A stretch of DNA of 64,000 bases, taken from the NCBI GenBank assembly GCA_019426215.1, contig CM033393.1, positions 2,886,046-2,950,045 on the forward strand. The letters run 5' to 3'. Origin of the DNA: Buddleja alternifolia. Its lineage: Eukaryota > Streptophyta > Magnoliopsida > Lamiales > Scrophulariaceae. Below are positions 42,260 through 54,526 of the stretch, piece by piece (the first letter of the stretch is position 1; each line of letters starts with the position of its first letter). The notes beneath the pieces were generated by a model. The model was not told where the DNA came from. It ran no database searches and saw only the letters and a program-made list of their open reading frames with translations. Made by a program: the position numbers and the translations under genes.

Positions 42260-44801
42260 ATGTCAGACTATTTGTTGTACTACCGATACGATGGAGAGTG
42301 GCAGAAGAAAGACGGAGAATTAGGAGCATATGAATGGATTTCAAGGAATAATTATGAAATGCACAATGCAATAATCGGAGAAGAGGGAGATGATCTTAAC
42401 GCGATTACTTTTTCAAAGCTTGAGGATTTTATATTTGAAAGGGCTCCTTTTAACCGGAATGACTTTGAAATCAAATTGAGTTATACGCCTATGTCCTGTA
42501 AAGGTTTAAACCCTTCAATATATTTTGACCGATTTTGATGTAAAATGTTATCTTATGGACCAATGTCGTGTATCCAAGTGTAGAAGCATTCTCCATGTTG
42601 AGCTTGTTAAGAAGAGGGTTCCTGTTGAACGCAATTGGTTTGATGATGGTAATGGTGTTGATATAGATGGAATGAAATCTGATAGTGAGGACTCAGGTTC
42701 TTATGTGGATGTGAATGTGGTTGACGACTATACATCTGCCCTAGGTAGGCCGGCGTTTGTTTTAGATAAGCCGATGTCCCCGCCCATATCTATGGCCTCT
42801 TCCCCAACTCCTATCAAACAAAATCCTCCAAGCAATGAAAATTTAGAATCAACTCCCGTTTCAACTCCAAATGTTGAAAATCTCCAATCTACTCCTACCG
42901 CTCCCTCAAGTCCAATACATGCTTCCAGTTCACCTTTCTATTTCTCAAGGGATGACTCAAGTCCAATACATGCTTCCAGTACACCTCTCTGTTTCTCAAG
43001 GGAAGACTCAGTTCCAACTCTTCGAGCTACTGTTAGTGAACCTATTCCTGATGAGGTTGTTGAGACCTACAGTTTTGAGGATGGAATAGATCTGCCTATT
43101 GGACATGAATTCAAAAGCAAAGATGAGGTGTTCGACGTGGTTTTGAATGCTTCGTTGAATGCAACTTTCAATTTTAAAAGATCTAAGTCAAACACAAAGA
43201 TATTCTCTTTTAAGGGTAGGGATCCGGAATGCAAGTGGAGATTGTGTGCTAGAAAGACCGGAGGGTTAGATGTTTTCACCTTGCGCATTCATAGTAATAT
43301 CCATACATGCTCACCTTCAGTGGGGTTTAAAGCAGAAAAAAGTAGCGCATTGCAGGTTTGTAACATGTTGTTAAAGACTTCCCCATGTCAGTATGATACA
43401 CCGTCGCCAAAGGTAATAGTTCAAATGATGGTAAATCAGGGCCTTCATATTTCTTACTCCAAAGCCCTGCGGGGTAAACATCTAACGAGAAGTACTATCA
43501 GGGGTGACCCGGAGGAAAGTTATGCTTTTCTTCCGAGTTATTTGTATATGTTGAAGAAGGTGAATCCCGGTACAGTTACTGACATATGTACAGATATGGA
43601 TGGCAAGTTTGTGTCTTTATTCTTTGCATTGGGAGCATGCATCGAAGGATTTAAGGCCATGAGGAAGGTAATCGTTATTGACGGCACGCATTTAAAGACC
43701 AAGTATAAAGGTGTATTATTAGTTTGTACTGCACAAGACGGCAACAAACATCAATATCCTCTTGCTTTTGGTGTAGTTGAAAATGAATGTGATGCATCAT
43801 GGTCTTGGTTCTTGGACAAGCTTAGCGAGGTGATACCCGATTCTGAAGATTTGGTCATCATTTCAGATAGAAACGGAAGCATCATAAATACAGTTCCGAT
43901 AGTGTATCCCAAGGCTTCACATGGATTCTGTGCTTATCATATTTCTCAAAATATTAGGACTCGCGTTAATACCGGGAGGGGTAAACAGAAAAATGAACAT
44001 CGCGAAAGCGTGTTGGGGAAGTTCACGGCTTGCGTTGAAGCATACACTGTTCAAAAGTTCGGAAAATGTTTTGATGACCTAACAAGAAGGTAACCTCGTA
44101 CATGCGTCAAGTTTCACGAGTATATGCAAGATCTACTCCTTATAAAGGAGCGTTGGGCCAGGTGCTACTTTGAATGTTCACGATACAACATTTTGACTTC
44201 CAACGGAGTTGAGTCCATTAATGTTGCCTTGGTTGGTGCTCGATCATTTCCTCTGATTCTTTTGTTGGATGAGATTGTGAACTTGATATGTCGGTGGTTC
44301 AATAAGCACCGCAACGAATCTTGTGAGGGTTGATCGTCACAATTCCTAACTCCAGAAGCTGAAAGCACATTGCATGCAAGGAAACGCGAGTGCCAGTTCT
44401 ATATAGCTAAAGAAATTAATAAGTTTGTTGGTGAGTATATGGTCAATCGCACGGGGGCTTTGGATCAGGAATAAATTTTCTTTGTTGACCTCTAGAAGAA
44501 AAAATGTAGTTGCCGAGTTTTCGACATTGACCATCTCCCTTGTGAGCACGCGCTTGCTGCATTTTCTGGTGATGACGCAGAATTGGTCTCTTTATGCTCG
44601 AAGTACTACTTGAAGGAACTATGGGCATTGGCGTATTCCCGAACCATATACCCCGTTCCTAATCAACCCACTTGGATCATACCTGACGAAGTAAAGGCCA
44701 TTCGGGTGGTACCTCCGGACTACACGAAAAGGCCTGGAGTGCCTCAGTCTGTTAGAATGGAGGCAGGTGGACAGAAGGTTCGGAAGAAGTCAAAGAGATA
44801 A
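42260..44801 (+). pseudogene. Mutator-like (MULE) transposase, decayed
   Basis: From the ATG at 42,260 the frame runs to 42,538. It continues after a one-base frameshift (about 42,510-42,530) to 44,801, interrupted by in-frame stops at 44,091, 44,331 and about 44,472 and 44,490. Domains in order are an N-terminal PB1-like MULE region, a Ser/Pro-rich linker with a duplicated HASSxPxxFSR segment (42,915-43,005), and a MuDR-type DNA-binding domain (FKSKDEVF... CKWRLCARK... HTC, about 43,110-43,310). The DDE catalytic core follows (IDGTHLK for the first Asp near 43,680, IISDRN for the second near 43,865, and the CAYH zinc pair near 43,930). Last is a SWIM zinc finger (CSCR...CEHA, about 44,500-44,545) with a basic tail. 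It would cut and paste MULE ends; this copy is dead. Confidence 0.85.
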
Positions 44802-45238
44802 AAAGATCCAAGAAAGTTCTAAATAAACTGAGTTATGGAGATGTATGATTTTTTATTTCCTTATTTTTTAATAATTTGATTAATAGTTGGTATAAAACTA
44901 GGATGGATTAATCAATGATTGTTTCTCCAATCTATCTGGTGGGAACTATAATGTTGTATTTTTTCAATCATATAATGTTGTGTTTTTTCAATCATATAAG
45001 GTTGTACTGAATATGTTCAATTTTTAGGGGTGTTGATTTTGAATTATGTTAAATGCTCGTTTGCATGTGTCTTGATCTTGATCTGTTAAATTGGAGATTT
45101 TTTGCAAGTTATGGTTATGCGGTGAAGCATGTGGCAAAATTAGGCAGGGGAATCTGAATAATCTGAACAATATACATAAAATACTGGTGACATACAACTA
45201 TATACAAAATCTAGGAAAGAAAACTACTGATTTTACAC
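44802..45238. other. Intergenic, no gene seen
   Basis: AT-rich, with a short tandem repeat around 44,945-44,995 (AATCATATAATGTTGT). It lies between the 3' ends of two convergent genes. I found no terminator or inverted-repeat end for the MULE. Confidence 0.4.
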
Positions 45239-45718
45239 TCAAATACTAGACTGATGAATGATCAGTCCAACTGATAGACCGGCCACAAGTATGAAAATTG
45301 CAAGCAGGATCAAGGCAACGATTATGAAACAACACATTAGGCAGAACCCCTTACTAGTTAGGCTCAATTCAGTTTGCAGCGGCATGCCAAATCTAACAGT
45401 CATACATATATTCTTTTCCGTTGATCGGTCACTGGCTGAATCAAAGCTCGGGCAAGCAGTGGCGGAACCCTTGTCCTTACTAGACGAAGCACCTTGCTCT
45501 GTCTGCGTTGGGCGGACGTTATTGTCCATAAAACTTGGCTGTGGTATATGAGGATTTTTGTCATGGTATTCATCGGACCAAAGATAACAATCGGTATGTC
45601 TTTTCCAGCTGGGAAATCGATAAAAGTAGCGGCCTGGATTTTTTGTATCCGGTCCGGCACGTTGAATAATCATTCTGCCTCGCCCGCACTTACAAGTAGG
45701 TGACCAAAATCCCTCCAT
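45239..45718 (-). CDS. GRF-type zinc-finger protein with C-terminal membrane anchor
   Basis: A single 159-codon frame. Residues 8-50 match the GRF zinc finger: CKCG, then NPGRYFYR, then a Cys and W-S-D-E. The family normally has four zinc ligands (C-C-C-C/H). Here the third Cys position reads Phe (YRFP where YRCP is usual), so the finger may not bind zinc properly. The middle (55-105) is hydrophilic and Ser/Gln-rich. Residues ~128-152 are a strongly hydrophobic segment (CFIIVALILLAIFILVAGL), predicted to be a transmembrane helix near the C-terminus. Small GRF-plus-TM proteins are multicopy in many plant genomes and their role is unknown. The 5' flank carries a long GA/CT microsatellite. It is the only short, uninterrupted non-transposon gene in the window. 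Confidence 0.65.
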   Translation of the reverse strand: MEGFWSPTCKCGRGRMIIQRAGPDTKNPGRYFYRFPSWKRHTDCYLWSDEYHDKNPHIPQPSFMDNNVRPTQTEQGASSSKDKGSATACPSFDSASDRSTEKNICMTVRFGMPLQTELSLTSKGFCLMCCFIIVALILLAIFILVAGLSVGLIIHQSSI

Positions 45719-45852
45719 GATTCACTGATTTGATACCGAGACGAGGGAGGAGAGAGACGAGAGAGACGGTAAATAGTAATTTTGGGGGGGGGGGTCTTCC
45801 GACGGAGGGACTGGCTGGGATTGGGACTTAATAATAATAAGGAGATGGGGGG

Positions 45853-45856
<4 letters not shown>

Positions 45857-45905
<49 letters not shown>
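45857..45905. repeat. (GA)n microsatellite upstream of the GRF gene
   Basis: About 24 GA units in the promoter/5' UTR of the minus-strand GRF gene. It is CT on the transcribed strand, a common plant core-promoter context. Confidence 0.9.
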
Positions 45906-45907
<2 letters not shown>

Positions 45908-46039
45908 TATTGTGGAAAATGGAATGTTGGATATTGCATAATGAATAATAGGAATAATCTAGATGTTGGGAATAATACAAGAAACCTGCTTTTCTTCTTT
46001 TCCCGCTTTTTTATTCAAATTTTTTCGGATTTCCCGCAT

Positions 46040-46230
46040 TCATCATTCTGCCTAGTATACTGACTATACTGGATAACCATTCGTCCGGTATATCTATCAT
46101 TCTGCCTGGTATACTGAGTATACCGGATCAATATTTGCCCGGTATACCTATTCTTTTTGGACTATAAATTAAATTAAATTCTTATTGCAGCTTATTGGGA
46201 GCTAATATATAAATATATCCTAAACATTAA
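46040..46230. repeat. Minisatellite block X, first copy (GGTATACTGAGTATACC motif)
   Basis: Contains two versions of a ~57-bp unit starting CATTCTGCCTRGTATACTG and including near-palindromic GTATACTGAGTATACC. It then runs through ATTAAATTAAATTCTTATTG to the first 354-bp unit. It recurs at 47,767-47,953. Confidence 0.7.
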
Positions 46231-47719
46231 TTTAAATGTTTTAGCGCTATTTTATTTCAATCAATCATATGTCAATTGGCAATGGATTCACTTTCAATTG
46301 TTTTTCCAATCTGCCTAATATACTAAGTACAACATATAACCATGTTATTACTAGGTATGGGAAAGTATTAACATTAATTAGTGGTAGAAGGATATATGAA
46401 ATACATCAATTGTTCTGCATTCAAATATGCATTGTTGCACACGGCATATTTTATTAAAACATCACAAAATTTAGGTTCACATTACCTCTGATCGATACCC
46501 TAAACCCTAAAACTCGATACCTTAAACCATGTGTATTGCTGTCAATTGTGGTGTAATCTATAGACATGTTCTTATTTCAAGCAATTTAAATGTTTTGGCG
46601 CTGTTCTACTTCAACCAATCATATGTCAATTGGCGATGGATTCACTTCCAATTATTTTTCCAATCTGCCTAGTATACTAAGTACAACATATAACCATGTT
46701 ATTACTAGGTATGGGAAACTATTAACATTAATTAGTGGTAGAAGGATATATGAAATACATCAATTGTTCTACATTCAAATATGCATTATTGCACATGGCA
46801 TATTTTATTAAAACATCACAAAATTTAGGTTCACATTACCTCTGATCGATACCTTAAACCCTAAAACTCGATACCCTAAACCATGTGTATTGATGCCAAT
46901 TGTGGTGTAATCCATAGACATGTTATTATTTCAAGCAATTTAAATGTTTTGGCGCTGTTCTACTTCAACCAATCATATGTCAATTGGCGATGGATTCACT
47001 TCCAATTGTTTTTCCAATCTGCCTAGTATACTAAGTACAACATATAACCATGTTATTACTAGGTATGGGAAACTATTAACATTAATTAGTGGTAGAAGGA
47101 TATATGAAATACATCAATTGTTCTACATTCAAATATGCATTGTTGCACACGGCATATTTTATTAAAACATCACAAAATTTAGGTTCACATTACCTCTGAT
47201 CGATACCCTAAACCCTAAAACTCGATACCCTAAACCATGTGTATTGCTGCCAATTGTGGTGTAATCCATAGACATGTTATTATTTCAAGCAATTTAAATG
47301 TTTTGGCGTTGTTCTACTTCAACCAATCATATGTCAATTGGCGATGGATTCACTTCCAATTGTTTTTCCAATCTGCCTAGTATACTAAGTACAACATATA
47401 ACCATGTTATTACTAGATATGGGAAACTATTAACATTAATTAGTGGTAGAAGGATATATGAAATACATCAATTGTTCTACATTCAAATATGCATTGTTGC
47501 ACACGACATATTTTATTAAAACATCACAAAATTTAGGTTCACATTACCTCTGATCGATACCCAAAACCCTAAAACTCGATACCCTAAACCATGTGTATTG
47601 ATGCCAATTGTGGTGTAATCCATAGACATGTTATTATTTAAATGTTTTGGCGCTGTTCTACTTCAACCAATCATATGTCAATTGGCGATGGATTCACTTC
47701 CAATGGTTTTTCCATTCTG
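46231..47719. repeat. 354-bp tandem repeat array (units 1-4 plus partial 5)
   Basis: Units begin TTTAAATGTTTTRGCGCT at 46,231, 46,585, 46,939, 47,293 (344 bp) and 47,637 (partial). Spacing of the first three is exactly 354 bp and the copies look about 95% identical or better. Each unit contains telomere-like stretches (TACCCTAAACC and AACCCTAAAA). A 73-codon plus-strand frame repeats in each unit, but it has no domain and is probably incidental. Confidence 0.85.
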
Positions 47720-48140
47720 CCTAGTATACTGAGTATACCGGGTCAATATTCATCCGGTATACCTATCATTCTGCCTAGTATACTGACTAAACTGGATAAC
47801 CATTCGTCGGGTATATCTATCATTCTGCCTGGTACACTGAGTATACCGGATCAATATTCTCCCGGTATACCTATTCTTTTTGGACCATAAATTAAATTAA
47901 ATTCTTATTGCAGCTTATTGGGAGCTAATCTATAAATATATCCTAAACATTAATTTAAATGTTTTAGCGCTGTTCTATTTCAACCAATTATATGTTAATT
48001 GGCGATGGATTCACTTTCAATTGTTTTTCCAATCTGCCTAGTATACTAAGTACAACATATAACCATGTTATTACTAGGTATGGGAAACTGTTAACATTAA
48101 TTAGTGGTAGAAGGATATATGAAATACATCAATTGTTCTA
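47720..48140. repeat. Block X second copy and partial sixth 354-bp unit
   Basis: 47,767-47,953 repeats block X, followed from 47,954 by ~185 bp of a sixth 354-bp unit that breaks off at CAATTGTTCTA. This shows a higher-order duplication of X plus the unit start. Confidence 0.75.
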
Positions 48141-48332
48141 CCATTCTGCCTAGTATACTGGATATACGGGTTAATATTCATCAAATGATTGTCAAATTGG
48201 GGATTCATTGGAAACGAGAAAAGAAGCTGCACATTTTTCGATAATCTTATCCGGTTATATATAAATGTCAAATTCCGGTTATACTGGATAGCAATCTTTG
48301 CAGTATATATATTGCATAAACGAGAAACGAAG
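48141..48332. repeat. Diverged ~107-bp direct repeat next to the F-box gene 3' end
   Basis: GAAACGAGAAA.GAAGCT.CACATTTT.CGATAATCTT occurs at about 48,210-48,248 and again at about 48,317-48,354, overlapping the last codons of the F-box gene. Between them lie more GGTTATACTGGATA motifs of block X type. Confidence 0.6.
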
Positions 48333-48611
48333 CTACACATTTTCCGATAATCTTGGAAACAACCTTATCGTCCTAATTTTTTGGTAACATATATCACGGT
48401 CAGCAGCAAAAGCGTCGTTGCACACAATATTTACCCTCTGCAACTGAGATGCGTGCAATAACACGTGCATAACGTAGCTCATCTCGCATTCAGTGCCTGT
48501 GAAATTTGTTACGTTCACCACATTCAAATTGTCCAATCCCAACTCACCCAAATTCCACTTTTCTACATATTGACCAACAGTTGTGGGATTGTTTACCAAG
48601 ATGTCACTCGG
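48333..48611 (-). pseudogene. F-box/LRR (FBD-type) gene, exon 3
   Basis: Acceptor TTTTGTAG at 48,612-48,619, then the frame PSDILVNNP...YVEKWNLGELGL...ASQLQRVNIVCN, and stop at 48,333. It resembles the C-terminal FBD/LRR part of plant F-box/FBD/LRR proteins. The 3' end overlaps a local direct repeat. Confidence 0.7.
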
Positions 48612-48718
48612 CTACAAAACAGGTAAAAAACAGAAACCATTTTATTAACGGAATATCCGATATCAAAGTGTTAATTAACCATGTTATAATCAACAAATCT
48701 TAAAAGGTAGAATATTAC

Positions 48719-48883
48719 CACCAAATTAATTGAAAATGTTTCCAAGTTCGGACATCTACTAATCATCACCAGTGTCATTGCGAGATGATCGATCTTGTTC
48801 GAACATGTCATATTTAAGCTGAACATGTCGACAAAATAACACGACGACACACGACGATGTAGACCATCCACGCTGGCCAAAAC
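48719..48883 (-). pseudogene. F-box/LRR gene, exon 2
   Basis: Bounded by acceptor TTTGGTAG (48,884-48,891) and donor GGTG|GTAATA (48,718). It encodes VLASVDGLHRRV...ISRCPNLETFSINLV, a leucine-rich-repeat segment. Frames join without a shift to exons 1 and 3. Confidence 0.7.
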
Positions 48884-48975
48884 CTACCAAAGTACCAAAA
48901 ACGTAAAATCAAAAACAACTTCTTTAGATTTAATGCACACAGAATAATCCCTTATCAAAAAAATGATAGGTATAC

Positions 48976-49818
48976 CTGTCCCAAAACCATCGACACATGA
49001 GCGTCATCGGTGAGGAATAATTCTTTAACCATTTTAACAATCTCTCGATGGAAAAGGTTATCAGTGCAATTACTTTCAAAGTCCATGGCATCACCACGTA
49101 ATATCCATTTCAATGTACGAGCTCTAGACACATGCATATGCCCTAACACCGCCTGATTTTGTGTCGTTAAAATAACCAACAAATCTAAATTTGGGATCGA
49201 TAGCCGTATGTTGATATTGCTTTGGCCTTGGTTGAAAGCCGTTTTTATTATTTTCAAACAGGGGAAATAACCCGAAAATTCATGAATATTTTCAAAATCA
49301 CAACTAAGTAGTTGCAACTCCTCTAATGTGGGAAACCATTTTGAATTCTTAAAGCCAAATCTATTGTCAATCATTACTACACGCTTCAATACTAGTTTTT
49401 TCAAATTTGGCATTAAGATTCCATCCTCCCACATAACAACATACTTGGGTAGAGATAGTTTAAGATCAACAACTGTATGTGAGTAAAATAGGCTGTTAGG
49501 GAGAGAGTTTAATAAACGACCAACTACTTTAAGTTTTCGAACATGGTGATCAACACCAAATAATACCCAATCTTCCCTAATACGGTCGCCACCTCCCTCC
49601 CCCCTACCAAATCAAGTATCAAAGTATGAACAACACTATTGTTATGTTGTTCAACAGTGCGATTAACAAAATCTGAAAAATCTAAGCCTCTATACAAAAA
49701 AATATTATGTTGTTAAAAAGCCCCATGATTGAACTCGAGTTTAGGGATAGAGTACCAAAGATGTTGGAAATGTTTTGATATAAATCCCAACCTTGATGCC
49801 TCCACCACTGATAGGTTT
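48976..49818 (-). pseudogene. F-box/LRR gene, main exon (3' part of exon 1), with stop and frameshift
   Basis: Continues the F-box from the fragment at 56,065-56,135 (LSVVEASRLGF...WYSIPKL), then a hinge and LRRs (LPKYVV, MPNLKKLVLKR, FPTLEELQLLSC, PCLKII), to a donor ACAG|GTATAC at 48,975. It is damaged by an in-frame TAA at 49,713-49,715 and a frameshift in the G/C-rich run near 49,590-49,605. F-box proteins recruit substrates to SCF ubiquitin ligases through Skp1; this copy cannot. Confidence 0.78.
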
Positions 49819-51266
49819 CACGACAAGAAAATTCACTTTTCGTAAAGACAGTTATTCGTCACAATAAATGAATTTTTCATCGCAATAACTTTTGGTAACG
49901 AAAAACGGTCGTTACAATGTTCGTCCTCTAAAGCTCGACGCTAAAAGTTCTAGTAACGACTTTTTGTGGTCGTCACAAATGTTTTAGTGACAAAGGTCAA
50001 TGTCCTTACAAAATGTTGAGTTCTAGCAAGGACTATGTCCTCACAAAAACTGACTCATGTCGTTACGAAAAAAAAGGGTCGTTACAAATAATTATTTTCA
50101 TAATAATTTATTTTTACATTTTAAATGATAATTTCGTTACAAATAGTAAAGATGACAAAATGTTGTCCTTACCATTAATCATATAAGTAATAAATTTAAT
50201 ATATATTGTTGAATAATTTCGTCACAAATAGTAAATTATGACCAAAATGTTTTGTCACCTAATGTTTTTTGGGAAAACATTTATAAACCTGCTTCCAATA
50301 GTCTAAACAAACACATAAAAATAATCAATATGCAAAAAGAAAATGAAGAAATATAATAATAAGTTAACTTGATAAGCAAAACCCACACTATATAGATCAT
50401 TCCAAGTTGTTACAAAAGAATCCCAAGTTCAATATATAGTAGCTTTCAGTCAAACAAAAAACAAGCAACATTTTTAAACAAAGTACTACGCAAAGTTGGT
50501 CAAGTTAACAAAATGCATGGGAATCTTTTAATTACAGGTTCCATCTCCATCTCCCTTGATTTGATCATTTACTCCTAAACTGCAAATATGACCAAAGTTA
50601 AAAGTTTTATTAAATTTAGACCGATAAGCTTGTAAAAAATAAAAAACAAAAAACAGCCAGCATTTTTCTCACAAAATATAAACTAACTAAAAGAGCAAGA
50701 TAACAGAAACAAACTAAAGGAAATTGTGACCATCATATCTGACAATAACAAACATTCATCCCAACAACGAAAGCTCAATGCCTTAGACAATTTTTGGTTT
50801 ATCTTATTCGAATTCAGCTAGACAAAAATATAAAAGATCCAAACATGGAGATTTAATGACTTGAAAAGAATGGTAATAATAAGAATGCATTATTTATGGC
50901 TCATATGTCTATTAATCAAAGCTTAACTACCATATTAATGTTATATGTGATAATTCAAAACAAGCATGACCTAAGAACAATGCAAGTTACACTATATACT
51001 TGACAAAGACAATAAATACATGAAAAAAGGGATTTACACAAATACGTCCAAGAAAAAAAGACAACAAAGCACGTACCTATTTACAGAATAACTTTCAGTG
51101 CACACCTTTCTTAACTAATACTTCATTTTCTCATCTCCTGCTCAAACATAAAGGTAATAATCAAATTTTTAATTCATAAGAAAAGAGTAATGTCTTACTT
51201 TTACCTAAATACAAAAATAACTTTCATGAACCCCATGTTAGGGTACCATCTCAAATATTCTCATTC

Positions 51267-51467
51267 TCAGATATAAGTACAAAAGCTAATTAATATCTTA
51301 TAAAGAACATAAATCTTTAGTTCCGGGACAAAAGCAACTCTGTAATTTAAACATTCCCTCATATGAGGTACATATACTGGTGCCTCATATGAGTCAATGG
51401 TAACAAGAACAACAGTAACTGTCTCGTCTCTTTCATAATCATCAAATATAAATGTGTTTTCTGTCAC
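51267..51467 (-). other. Possible captured exon inside the CACTA element
   Basis: A 66-codon frame (FDDYERDETVTVVLVTIDSYEAPVY...) with protein-like composition in an otherwise AT-rich stretch. It lies 30 bp downstream, on the minus strand, of a strong donor-like CAG|GTAAGT, so its splicing is unclear. Not recognised. Confidence 0.25.
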
Positions 51468-52221
51468 AGTTTAGTAATATTTAGCATCACTACTTACCTG
51501 ATGTCTACTCGTGTAGGGGTTTGGAGAAACCGATCTAGTAGAAACAAATCCTGAGCTCTTAAGTGTGATACGAAGTGGTGAAATCGAGCTCTTCCCTGAT
51601 TATCATAGATGAATATTTAGTATCGAAAAATAAATCAAGATACTTGAGATTTGGCTCAAGATTAATTATTAAAAGTTCATTAGAGCTCTTTCCATTACAC
51701 TTTATGCATAATCAACAAAGTTTGAATGTTTTTTATCTAATAATAAGAAGCTCAATTTATCATCATTCAAAAAGAAAGAGATTAGATAACCATTTTCTCT
51801 GATTTGTCCAAAATTTATAAGCTTCACGATAACGACTTATTGTAACCCTATCAATACTTAGTTTTAAGACTATTTTTACAAAAATTTAAGTAAACAGAAA
51901 CCATTTAGTAGTATAAACTACCAGCGCAAATATAATTAAGGAACAATTTAAGAACGCTGAAAGTAGCAACATATACATGAGTGGAAATGAAAAATAATTA
52001 TACTAAACTACATTACTTATCAGTTTGCCTGAGTTAAGATCAATATGAGTTCAATTACATATATATTCTTCGTATTTTAGTAAAATAATAGTCAACTAGA
52101 TCCCTATCTTATTCTCAATGTATATTTTAACATATTGAAACTTAGCTGAAATAATATTTCTTCTATAGAGATCTTATTGTAGTTAGTACTTAAATTTGAG
52201 CTTTTTTTTTAATGCAAAAAT

Positions 52222-52256
52222 GACGCCGTCTGTGGGAATCGAACCCAATACTAAAA
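52222..52256 (-). other. tRNA 3'-half-like remnant
   Basis: On the minus strand TGGGTTCGATTCCCA has B-box/T-arm character and is followed by GACGGCGTCA, which resembles a tRNA acceptor stem and end, then an A-rich run. It could be the tail of a tRNA-derived SINE or a PBS remnant. No full tRNA fold is present. Confidence 0.4.
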
Positions 52257-53005
52257 TTTGAGTGAGCAACATCTTGAGAATTCTAATATATGCAGTGTAT
52301 ACTAATCTGGTTTCAAAGTAGGTGGAAAACAATTATTCTTAGTAAGAATAAATGTCAATAGAAGTGTTAACAGAAACAGGGGAGTTGTTTGTTTACATTC
52401 TATTCAATTTTACACTAAAATAATGTGTTAAGTGAAGAATTTTAAATACAATCTTCCTTCAAAGTTCACTCCTGAGAGGAGGAGAGAGGCAACAATCTGT
52501 AGTAAAAATAATTTATATTAAAGCAATATCAGAAATTACGAACTCAATTACCTATGGACAGCATAATGTGCACTTTATGTGTACAGAAATCCAAACATAA
52601 GCATATTGAGCATCAATAGAAAATGTGATCAATTTTTACCAACTAAATACCTAAGTATTTTAGACAAAAAGATTGGTACAAATAGATAATGTTAATCAAT
52701 CTCATAAGGGAAAAATCTATTGAAAAAAATTGAATTAGATGCCTATTATTGACTTAATAGCAATATTTGTTTTACTTAATGAAAGACATACCTTCAATAC
52801 CAGAACAGTTTCCATGACGAACCAAGAGACGCCAAAAACCTTTTAAAATGAATTCAAGTGGAACAAAGAGCACACAAAGAGAAGCCAGAAATAAAAAAAT
52901 GCAAATTATAGAAAGAGTATTTACCAACAATGTTGACAGCAGAGCGTGCAAATTTCCTTCTTTTCTGGCAGCCCAATGTTTGATTTCAAATCTAATGTCT
53001 CTGAA

Positions 53006-53371
53006 ATACTATGTAAGAACTCGAGATAAATTTTAGACAGATGGAAGACTATTTCACATACATTTAGATATATCCAGTGAAGCATCCTCAGTTTGCAACT
53101 AAATTCAGAGAAGTTGTATGAACAAGAGAAGAGATCACTACACACAGGTCCCAACTCTCTTCACAACTAATGGACAAAATGTTAGGAGATAAATACTATG
53201 TAAGACCACGAGATAAATTTTAGACAGATGGAAGACTATTTCACATACATTTAGATATATCCACTGAAGCATCCTCAGTTTGCAACTAAATTCACAGAAG
53301 TTGTATGAACAAGAGAAGAGATTAGTACACACAGGTCCCAACTCTCTTCACAACTAATGGACAAAATATTA
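53006..53371. repeat. ~182-bp tandem duplication within the CACTA element
   Basis: AAATACTATGTAAGA... to ...AAAAT.TTAGGA occurs twice head to tail (about 53,006-53,187 and 53,188-53,371) with only a few differences. The minus-strand short frames found in both copies are shadows of the repeat. Confidence 0.85.
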
Positions 53372-54526
53372 GGAAGCTTTGTAGTCTAAACAAGATGATA
53401 TTCACTAGAGATTTGAAGTGAGATTTTACATATCGTTTCCACTCTTCGAGACCCCAAACCTATCCCACTCTTCGACATATAATGAAGTGTTAAAGTTAAG
53501 TACATCGGAAAGGCCTTCACAAGATGAAATTCACTAGAGATTTGCAGGTACTCTCGTTTCTAGTTTATCCATGGTTTATGTAATAGTGAATATGCATCAT
53601 TTCCACCATTAGTTTGTATGTCGAATTAGGACGATGTCAATCAGATATTGTTATTGATTGAATCTGAGATTATTGCATCAAAAAGCCATTGTAATAATCA
53701 GTTACAAGGTAAAACGAAACAGCCTCTGGCCGAGTATAGGCACAAGAAAACACATTTCACATTGGTATTGAGGATAGTACTATATACAAAATCAAACTTA
53801 GACTCTACATAAAGCACAATAACGGATACCACAATATGAAAAAATTTAACAAATTTTCTCTCAAATTACTCTGCATTCACCAGATCGCACACACTCACAC
53901 TTGAAACCACATTAAAAATCTAGGGAACAAGAGATAATACAATTCATTCGCATTATAAATCAACCAAATTCAAGATAATAATACAATTCCATAATAATAC
54001 AAAAAACGTGCAATTAGTTAGTAAAAGGAATTTATCGGTATCACCCTAACCAAATAAATCCAACGATGATGACTCAATACACTGAAAATCAGTGGTTAAG
54101 AAAACTCACCGCCGCCACAGCTCCACCCAATGTCGCCGCTGACGGAGGTGTTCTTATCTCTCAGCCACAATCTTCATTGCGTCGAGAGCGTGGTGCACAC
54201 GAAAAATCGTGATTCTTTGCGCCATTAGCAGGCGAGAGGCGAAGAAACAGAAAGATCAGCGATGTACTAGTTGACGGCATCTTTGTCGGAGATAGAAGGA
54301 TCGTCGGAGGTGGCGCTTGCCGGAGATGGCGTTCCGATTCTGGAGTGGTGTGTGTGTGGTGCGATGTGTGGGTAGATTTTGGAATTTGGGGCTATATAAT
54401 TAGAATAAGGGTTTTGGAGAATAATGGCTCTAATTTTTCATTTTTTTTGTCAGAAATTGGCGCTTTAACTGATCCAATATGTTTTAGTACTAATTTTGAT
54501 TTTATTAAAAAAAAAAACAGTCAAGA

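Noticed and set aside
46490..47600. CRISPR-like array reading of the regular repeats
   Set aside because: Units are 354 bp with no short repeat/unique spacer structure, in plant DNA.
46269..47890. 73-codon ORF repeated in each 354-bp unit
   Set aside because: Repeats with the satellite; no start context, domain or composition typical of a gene.
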